Source: Hibiscus mutabilis (lineage: Eukaryota; Streptophyta; Magnoliopsida; Malvales; Malvaceae). Taken from it: a stretch of 64,000 nt of DNA. The notes under the pieces are model-generated. The model was given only the letters and a program-made list of their open reading frames with translations. It did no database searches and had not been told where the DNA came from. The position numbers and the translations under genes were made by a program. Where the stretch lies: NCBI GenBank assembly GCA_019671005.1, contig CM033733.1, positions 186,001-250,000 on the forward strand, read 5' to 3'. Below, piece by piece: positions 56,700 through 64,000 of the stretch (its first letter is position 1; each line of letters opens with the position of its first letter).

Positions 56700-57079
56700 C
56701 CTACGGGTGTAATTTTTATTTCGAAACTGTTTGAAAATTGTGCCTCCTAGTGTCATCTTTGAATTTTTTATTCTAATTATTCTAATTATTGTTCATAGAC
56801 GGTGACAAATGGTGTCATCTTCAAAATCAGTGTAAAAATAAAATATGTTTAGAAATAAACTGAGTTCTATCATATTTTGAGAAAAAAATAAAAGAAAATA
56901 TGTTTTGTCTTTTCTCCAAATTTTATAGGTCACTCCTAAGGTTAGCTTAGTCTGTAGTCCTTTAGATCCAGCGTTGGAGAATGTTTAGCAACAATAAGGT
57001 TGGTAGTCATAGTTTTTTGTTCTTTTCCCAGTTGGTAGTTACATTACACATGTGTTGTCGAAAGTTTATAATATAAAAG
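56700..57079. other. AT-rich flank, no gene found
   Basis: It continues the DNA-transposon-like text with GACGGTGACAAATGG, then AT-rich sequence up to the MULE left end. Nothing codes. Confidence 0.4.
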
Positions 57080-57247
57080 GCATAAAGTAAAAAATAACCC
57101 ACAACGTTTGATGTTTTGGTCAATTTAACACTTATTTTTTTGTGCAAACAAGCACTTAATGTTTGATTTTCATTCAACTTTCATCTTCGTTGGATGGAAA
57201 CCGTTAGTCAACGAACGTTAACCGCTTGGGGCTGATGTGACACTCTA

Positions 57248-57585
57248 ATGTGGTATAGAGAGCTGACGTAGCAATGTCACGTGTCAAGTGATATGGCAAA
57301 GATGATATGTAAAAAATATTTTTTAATTAATAATAACCAATCATATGATAACACGTGCATCATCCATTTAATGTGGTATAGGGAGTTGACGTGGCAATGC
57401 CACGTGTCAAAGATGATATGTAAAAAATATTTTTTAATTAATAATAACCAATCATATGATAACACGTGCATCATCCATTTAATGTGGTATAGGGAGTTGA
57501 CGTGGCAATGCCACGTGTCAAAGATGATATGTAAAAAATATTTTTTAATTAATAATAACCAATCATATGATGTCATCCATTTAGT
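57248..57585 (+). repeat. 111-bp tandem repeat, three copies
   Basis: Copies start with ATGTGGTATAG at 57248, 57371 and 57482. The last two are nearly identical. Each includes GATGATATGTAAAAAATATT and ACACGTGCATCATCC. It lies at the inner edge of the MULE left terminal repeat and accounts for the open frames seen there on both strands. Confidence 0.92.
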
Positions 57586-57639
57586 TTAAAGGCAAATGCA
57601 ATAGAATGAAGAAATAAAATTTTAAAGTTTTACTACTTG

Positions 57640-57712
57640 TGAGAATTGAACCCACACCTAATATATGGTAGGCTAAACGCCTACCCATCAAACCAACCAG
57701 CCAAGTTTAAAT
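57640..57712 (-). other. tRNA-like A/B-box patch (SINE-like)
   Basis: On the minus strand TGGCTGGTTGG (A-box-like) is followed about 50 bases later by GGTTCAATTCT (B-box-like; consensus GGTTCGANNCC). Between them TAGGCGTTTAGCCTACC can form a small hairpin. It does not fold into a full tRNA, so it is at most a tRNA-derived remnant. Confidence 0.4.
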
Positions 57713-58814
57713 GTTATTACTTGTTAATGTATTTACCCATAAAGTAAAAACTTAAATACCCATAAAGAATTACCATTGCTACAGTACCCCTAAATTTACC
57801 CTGAGCCCCGACTTCTAACTCCCTAACCCGAGACCATCGTACAAAATCATCATCATCTTACCATGGCAGCCTCCTAAAACCTCTTTCCATTCAAACTCAT
57901 TGCCCCCTACCAATTCTCCACCCAAGATACAAACACCAAAATTCATCACCGAACCCACTCTCGGTCACTCTTTCAACCACCCTAAATCGAAAGCCAAACC
58001 ATTAAATACGACCATTCATCCCTAAATACTCATTGCCCTCAGTTTGGAACCATATCGGATCATTCCCTGCTCTCTTGAGCATCATACATCCATCATTTAC
58101 TCTCGAACGATGACCACAGTAGCCAAAGAAGAGTAAATCGAAACCAAGGAAAAAAGGGTACCCATTTTGGCCACCTTAAGTTCCGAAGACCGGAGTGTTG
58201 AACGGGCGTTCTAAAGGTGGAGAGGACCACTTCGATGATGAGAATAACATAGTTCGGTCAGGGCTTCATCCAAAGGCGAACGACGAAGATTCGGCGTGAA
58301 TAAGATTCAAAATAGGAATCCATTGTCGTGGATCTTGAGTGGGTTTTGGGTGATTCTAAACGGAGGAAAAGATAGAGGAAATGAAGGGCTTCGTGTTGGT
58401 GGTCTCAGTGAACGAAAAATATCACCGGGGTGCCGATGGCGACTTTGTGGTGCATGACGGCTGCTTGAGTATTTTGTTTTATGGTCCAGGAAGAAGACAA
58501 AGTGTGGGTTAAAGGCAAAGAAAATATTTAAAAAAAATTCAAAAAAATATTTTTTACATGTCATATTTGCCACGTCACCCTCACTTTACACTACACGCCA
58601 CACTCCCACATCATCTCTCTAAACTTTGTGGGAGCGCCATGTCAGTCCTAGATAGTTAATATTTATTGACTAACGGTTTTTATCCAACGAGAGTAAAATT
58701 TGAACAAAAAAATAAACGTTAAGTGTTTGTTTGCATAAAAAAAATATGTGCTAAAGTGACCAAAATGTCAAACGTTAAGGGTTATTTTTGACTTTATGCT
58801 TACAAAAATAAAGA

Positions 58815-59274
58815 GTTAATTGCACCTTAAATCCCTAAACTACGACCCACATTCTAAATAGGTCTTTAAACTTTTAAACGTTCTAATTTCATCCACAAAC
58901 TATGGCTCTCATTCTAAATTGGTCCCCAAACCTTTTGAATTATCTTATTTCATCCTCAAATGATCGTTTATACCACATCATATTATTACACAATACACAT
59001 CAATGTTTCATGAAAATTAACAATTTTATATCGATTTTATTAACATCATATATGATTAGCATATACTGATAATTTGGTGATGAAATTAGAACATGCAAAA
59101 AATTTGAGGACACCTTTAGAATGAGTCATAATTTTGGGATATAACTATAATGCTCAAAAGTTTGGGGACTAGTTTAGAATGAAGGTCATAATTTGAGGAT
59201 GAAATCGAAATGTTTAAAAGTTTAGGGACTAATTTAAAATAAGTGACATAGTTTGAAGATATCATGCAATTAAC
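58815..59274. mobile_element. Fold-back MITE with long inverted arms
   Basis: GTTAATTGCA at the left and TGCAATTAAC at the right begin arms that pair over about 100-200 bases (left CTAAACTACGACCCACATTC; right text TAAAATAAGTGACATAGTTT). It is non-coding and 460 bp long, and abuts the MULE on its left. Confidence 0.65.
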
Positions 59275-60252
59275 TAAAAAATAAAATATTTAAAAAATAT
59301 CATACAAAAATAATAAACAGTATTAATGACATCGCCCTCGAGTAAATGCAGCAAGTTGTCGACGAGTTACACCAACATTAGCTGTCTGTCTGCCTGCATC
59401 TCACATTATAATAATTTTCCTTTCCTATTCTCAATAAAAAAAAAGAAGAAGAAACACTTTATCTATGAGGTTAAAACTCCAACCTTACTGATATGACTAT
59501 GAAACTACCTAAATACAGTCCAGTTGAGAGAAGAAGAAAAAATAAATACAGAGGAAAGAGGATAAGGAAAACCTGAACGCTTACCTTCTTCCCTTACTTT
59601 CTTTTCATCTGTCCTTTTCTTGAACCCACTATTTCCTTGTTTTCCACTTCTCATTCCAAACAAGTTCTGTTAGTTTCTTCCCCCTTTCCCCCCACTCAAC
59701 TCCTGCCTTCTTCCTCTATAGATTTCTTAGCTGGACATGTAAGGATACCTACAACTCTATAATAAAGCCATCATTTTTAGCTGCTTTATTTGTCATGTAT
59801 CGAATTAGCATCTCACCTCCTCGTTTTGTTGTTTAAGAGTATTTTTTAGCTGCTCTCCTTTACCTTTATTTGGTCTTTTCAAGCTGTGGTATTTAGTTTT
59901 TGGTAGGATTTTACCTGTGTAATATATTTATGTTTTTTTTAATCTTAGCTTTCAATCTAGGATCTGGGTCTTGGGTTTTTTCTACCAAGTTGTCATCTTC
60001 CAACCTACCTCTTTTTTTTTTCTTGTTCTAGATTCACTTTTGAATTAGCATAGGAGTTTCTGTGTGTCTCTGATTAGAAACTATCTTATTTGATAATGTC
60101 TGAATTATTAGATCGGTTTTCCAAGTATATTTCAGCAATAAAACTCTTGATTTTAGCTTCAAAACTTGGCGAGTCATACGTTGTTTTGACTTTTGAGTAC
60201 CCTTTGAGTTCTATAAGCCGAATTAACATGATTCATTCAATTGCAGACATAA
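59275..60252 (+). promoter_or_regulatory. Upstream and 5' leader region of the PP2C gene
   Basis: The stretch from about 59580 is CT-rich and leader-like. A GTAAGGA donor at 59739 and a TTGCAG acceptor ending at 60246 suggest a ~500-base intron in the 5' UTR, six bases before the ATG. No clear TATA box could be chosen. Open frames in it have no family likeness. Confidence 0.5.
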
Positions 60253-63200
60253 ATGGGTGTATATCTCAGTACACCAAAAACTGAAAAACTCACAGAAGAT
60301 GGTGAGAATGATAGGGTTAGATATGGTCTAGCATCCATGCAAGGATGGCGTGCAACTATGGAAGATGCTGTGAGTAACAAATGACACCTTTAATTTTCAA
60401 ATGTCCGAAGAATTTGGACCCTATTTATTCTATTAGATTGGGGGATGCTGGGGTGGTATTTTAAGTTTCTATCTCTGAGTTCTTAAGAGAGTTTTAAAGT
60501 TTATATTCCTGTCCATCTGTAATATAATATGGGTCATATTGTTATATCATGTATACATTCTAGTTACTTTTATTTTTTTTTGTTTTGTTAGCATGCTGCA
60601 TATCCTGATCTTGACACATCTACTTCGTTCTTTGGTGTCTATGACGGTCATGGAGGTAAGACTTGGATGGTTCAGGTATTTCATATTTATTTGCAGTTCC
60701 ATTTACAAGTTTCTTTTGTTGTCCTGCTTCTGAACTTCATGATTTTATTGCTTCCCATTAATGTACTTACTCTTTTTTTATCCTTTTTGAACTTGAACCA
60801 ACTGAAGGATCTTGAATTGTTTTACCTTTCAAATGATTCCGTTAAGACATTTAGGTTTGGTGTCGGTGAATGCTTAATAAACTTTAACTTTTTCTCTTTA
60901 AAGGGTTCTCATAATTGCTCTTTTTACTAATGGCCACTGTTCAAGTTTCTTCAACTTATCCACGTTCATAACTTGTAGGTAAGGTGGTTGCCAAGTTCTG
61001 TGCCAAATATCTTCATCAGCAGGTTCTCAAGAATGAAGTGTTTGCTGCTGGGGACATAGGAACTTCGGTTCAGAGAGCATTTTTTAGGTTATTTGATTAA
61101 TCGAGCTCATGTTTGTTGTTCACTATGTTTTCCTTATCATGGGACCCAACAATGCAATTCTGGCCAGAATGGTTTAGGGACTTGGTTTAGGGACCCAACT
61201 ATGTTTTCCTTTTTCTTCCACCTGTCTAGGGCTGCTAATATGTCGCTATGAATTTCGCAAGGTTGAGTTCTCCTATAAACATTATGTGCACCTGCTCTTC
61301 ATGTTGAAATACTATCTCTATGCTTATTATTACAGTTTTAGTAGCTTGAAAAGTAAATTGAAACGACTGGTGTCACTGATTTAATAGTACCATATCTTTT
61401 CTGATATAATCTTAATATGAGATTTTGACCTTTATAATTTCTACCTAATTTGATTTAAGACTTTGTAATGTTCTTCTATCTTGTAGAGGCTTCCATCAAA
61501 GCTCAAAATGCATTTTCCAAGCTTTCCCATCTTGCTCAACCTTCCTTTCGTAGTTTGAATCCCTCTTCCACTTGTTCATTTCGTGTTTTTCAAACTTGAG
61601 TTACGTTTTGGTGCAGAATGGATGAGATGATGCGCGGACAAAGAGGATGGAGAGAATTAGCTATTTTGGGTGATAAATTCAACAAGTTCACTGGCATGAT
61701 AGAAGGATTGATATGGTCTCCTAGGAGTGGTAACAGTAATGACCAAGTAGATAATTGGGCTTTTGAGGAGGTACTAATGAAAATATACCCGTGTTATTGT
61801 CCTTAATTAACCCTGAACAGGAATTTGGTGTTGGCTACAAACTATGATGAAAACCAAGATTGAGGGAAGAAGAATAGAACATGATGATGTATGTTAACTC
61901 TTAGCTTATGTAGTGTATCAATTCAGCCTAGATGGCTTATATATACCTCTGTTGTGAAACTTAACATCTTAGGCTGCACTTACCTTTTGGTTGGGGCAGG
62001 GATCTAAATGTTCAATATGGTTTTGTTTGTGATTTGCACAAATTTAGTATTCATTCATTACTTTCCTGCTTTAATGTTTTCTTATTGCAACAATTTGTAC
62101 ATATAATTTACAAGTGTTTCTTTAATTTTAATCAGGGCCCTCACTCTGACTTTTCTGGACCAACATCTGGGAGCACAGCCTGTGTTGCGGTTCTAAGAAA
62201 CAACCAACTTGTTGTTGCAAATGCTGGTGATTCTCGTTGTGTAATATCTAGAAATGGTCAGGTAATGTTATATTAATCAGATGAAATTAGCTAGATTTGA
62301 ATGGATACTGAAACTATTTTTGTGTAGCTTTTGAACTATGGGGAATATTCTTTCTTTCTGAATAAATAACCTTTTTTTTTGTTCTTATGTTGCATCTTTC
62401 CTTTTTAGGCATACAATCTCTCTAGAGACCACAAACCTGATCTTGAGGTAGAGAAAGAAAGGATTTTAAAAGCTGGAGGTTTTATACATGCAGGACGCAT
62501 CAATGGCTGTTTGAATCTTGCAAGAGCTATAGGTAATTTATCTCCCTGCTTGATGTCTAGAAACCAAAGAGTTCTAATTCTACTCACCATATATGACTTG
62601 GCAGAAAATGCAATTCGTTTCTTAAACCAATTGTAACATTTTTATACATCCATAGTCTCCAATCAAGCGTATGCATCCATGCATATCGAGTATTTTTATT
62701 CATCAATGGGAGAGAAATTGCAAGAGACTGAGAGAGAGAGATGCAGTTTTATTCCATTGATTCCTTTTCCTTCAGGTGACATTGAGTTCAAGCAGAATAA
62801 ATTTTTACCTGCTGAAAGGCAAATTGTAACTGCAAATCCTGATGTAAACACCGTAAGTATACTCTCTCTCAGCAAGGTGGCCGCATCACTATACTATTAA
62901 CCATTCCATCTTGGCTTTGATATACGATAATCAATCCTAAAAATCTTTGGAGGTTGTTGTATCTAACTTTCTGCAATGTACAATTTTCAATTAGGTTGAG
63001 CTATGTGATGATGATGACTTCCTTGTGCTGGCATGTGATGGAATTTGGTATTATATGTAATGCCTTTTCCTGTTATAGATAATACCAGAATTATCGCATT
63101 TTCAAAATTTTATTTTGTTGATAAGTTATAAATGCTCTTCTTGGTTGACTCCAACTCGATATCAATCTTGAGTTTAGCATCTAATGACATCTCAATTTCA

Positions 63201-63615
63201 ATTTATATTTCAGGGATTGCATGTCAAGTCAGAAGCTAGTAAATTTTATCCACGAACAACTACATTCTGTATGTACTTAAGCCTTTCTAACTTCGATCAG
63301 TCTGTATGAATGCTTGTTTAGGCAAGCTTGCTATAGGTCAATCGAATCCGTCACTCTATCATGTTTCTATAATGAGTGTACACTCAGTATGAACTCTTGC
63401 ATACAATGCAGGAAAGCAAGCTTTCTACTGTCTGTGAGAGGGTTCTCGACAAGTGTTTAGCACCAACGACAGTCACCGGTGAGGGTTGCGACAATATGAC
63501 CATGGTCCTGGTGCAGTTCAAGAAACCAATCATGTCTGCTTCATCTTCAGAGGAGCAATCTTCCTGTTCCAAACCGATTGACGCCGAACCAAAGCTAGCA
63601 GCAAGTCAGGGATAG
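60253..63615 (+). CDS. Type 2C protein phosphatase (PP2C60/PP2C21-like)
   Basis: A metal-dependent Ser/Thr phosphatase. Ten exons are deduced: 60253-60369, 60592-60655, 60979-61087, 61617-61770, 62136-62261, 62409-62532, 62776-62852, 62995-63047, 63214-63268 and 63412-63615. All introns are GT-AG, and the total is 1083 nt, 360 codons plus stop. The PP2C blocks are complete: MGVYLSTPKTEKLTEDGEND at the start, GWRATMEDAHA, GVYDGHGGKVVAKFCAKYLH (Asp57 metal ligand), GPTSGSTACVA, VVANAGDSRCVISR, LSRDHKPDLE, FLVLACDGIWDCMSSQ and GEGCDNMTMVLVQF near the end. The insert GMIEGLIWSPRSG is typical of the plant subgroup containing Arabidopsis PP2C60 and PP2C21. There is no signal peptide or membrane segment, but Gly2 after Met1 fits N-myristoylation (inferred). 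The start matches the family N-terminus. Length and motifs are normal, so I take it as functional. Confidence 0.93.
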
Positions 63616-64000
63616 TAGCTGTGACCGTGTTGGGATCAAAGAACCTGTTTGTTTTCTCGAATATTCCGATATGCATATGTAGATGGCTTAGACAGGAATT
63701 GAATCAATGACACATTAAGAAAGAAAGTATGTCCTTTTTGTTTCTTGTTTTGAATCATTAAACAGGGATATTTGTATTTCCGAAAATAACACAAAATGAC
63801 AATTTCAGTAATAAGATGGACAGTTTGGTAACCATCAAATATTTTTTGGTTACTGGTGCCATCTTAAAGTTGGTAGAACTTATACATCAAGTTCAAACCA
63901 AATCCAACAAGCAATCAAGGTTTGTAATACAAAACATATTTCTTACAAGTCACCGTAAACATAATAATGGGACATTCAATGTTTTGCCAGTTAAACAACA
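63616..64000 (+). other. PP2C 3' UTR and downstream flank
   Basis: AT-rich text without ORFs follows the TAG stop. The 3' UTR probably ends within the first 200 bases. Nothing further is recognised before the window ends. Confidence 0.5.

Larger units (their letters stand above)
57080..58799. mobile_element. Non-autonomous Mutator-like element, 1.7 kb
   Basis: The left end GCATAAAGTAAAAAATAACC and the complement of the right end GCATAAAGTCAAAAATAACC begin terminal inverted repeats. These can be followed by eye for more than 200 bases, through AACGTTTGA, TTTTGGTCA and CCGTTAGTCAA blocks. Flanking nonamers ATATAAAAG and TTACAAAAA agree at six of nine. The interior includes a 111-bp repeat array, a tRNA-like patch and a GC-richer stretch (57780-58540) that could be captured host DNA. 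No transposase is present. Confidence 0.7.

Noticed and set aside
57277..57589. Repetitive open frames on both strands
   Set aside because: They are created by the 111-bp tandem repeat, whose length is a multiple of three.
57640..57712. An intact tRNA gene on the minus strand
   Set aside because: Box-like sequences are present, but the acceptor and anticodon stems do not form a proper cloverleaf.
1..64000. CRISPR arrays, operons or prokaryotic signals
   Set aside because: Introns and plant retrotransposons throughout show eukaryotic nuclear DNA; tandem arrays here lack spacer-repeat structure of CRISPR.

Overview
The window is plant nuclear DNA from a flowering plant, most likely a eudicot. 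Genes have short exons with GT-AG introns, and most of the DNA is LTR retrotransposons of plant-specific lineages (Athila-like, Tat/Ogre-like, Tekay-like, Ty1/copia) with Mutator-like and MITE DNA elements. I cannot name the species. No organellar, bacterial or viral-genome features were seen.

Host genes are few. An unrecognised gene shows only its last exons (4758-17391), split by an 11.8-kb retrotransposon in its final intron and cut on its left by an LTR. A folate-biopterin transporter gene (18844-20899, five exons, FBT2-like) reads cleanly except for one missing base in a G run. Downstream on the minus strand lies a broken copy of RRC1/SR140 (22215-24873), a splicing factor with RRM, SURP and CID domains; much of its middle is deleted. 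From memory, Arabidopsis FBT2 and RRC1 carry neighbouring locus numbers, so this is probably conserved gene order. At the right end is a complete ten-exon type 2C protein phosphatase gene (60253-63615, predicted 360 aa).

Transposon layout: degenerate copia element (1-3880); Tekay-like LTR remnant (3881-4757); complete but gag-only Tat/Ogre-like element with 3.1-kb LTRs (5359-17134); Tekay-like LTR remnant with a 5S-rRNA-like patch (25871-28775); an Athila-like element (28776-49063) into which a related, pol-bearing Athila-like element (34730-46687) inserted, with target duplication CCGAA; a Mutator-like transposase pseudogene (49064-55655) interrupted by a copia solo LTR (49634-51142) and a long Tekay-like solo LTR (51248-54784), both with recognisable 5-bp target duplications; then a hAT-like MITE, a 1.7-kb non-autonomous MULE and a fold-back MITE (56448-59274).

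The most unusual signal is not a gene. The pentamer TGCCA and its complement TGGCA saturate both Athila-like elements, in LTRs, coding remains and 3' non-coding DNA alike, at roughly ten times the frequency expected from base composition, while a nearby unrelated LTR is near background. This resembles the self-tagging motifs that some plant transposons accumulate for their own regulatory proteins, but no binding protein is shown here. Other points of note are TAG stops where gag homologues carry glutamine (a CHG-deamination signature), a tandemly duplicated 3' ORF module in the outer Athila element, a doubled polypurine-tract module, and a 90-bp repeat built from ~45-bp monomers.
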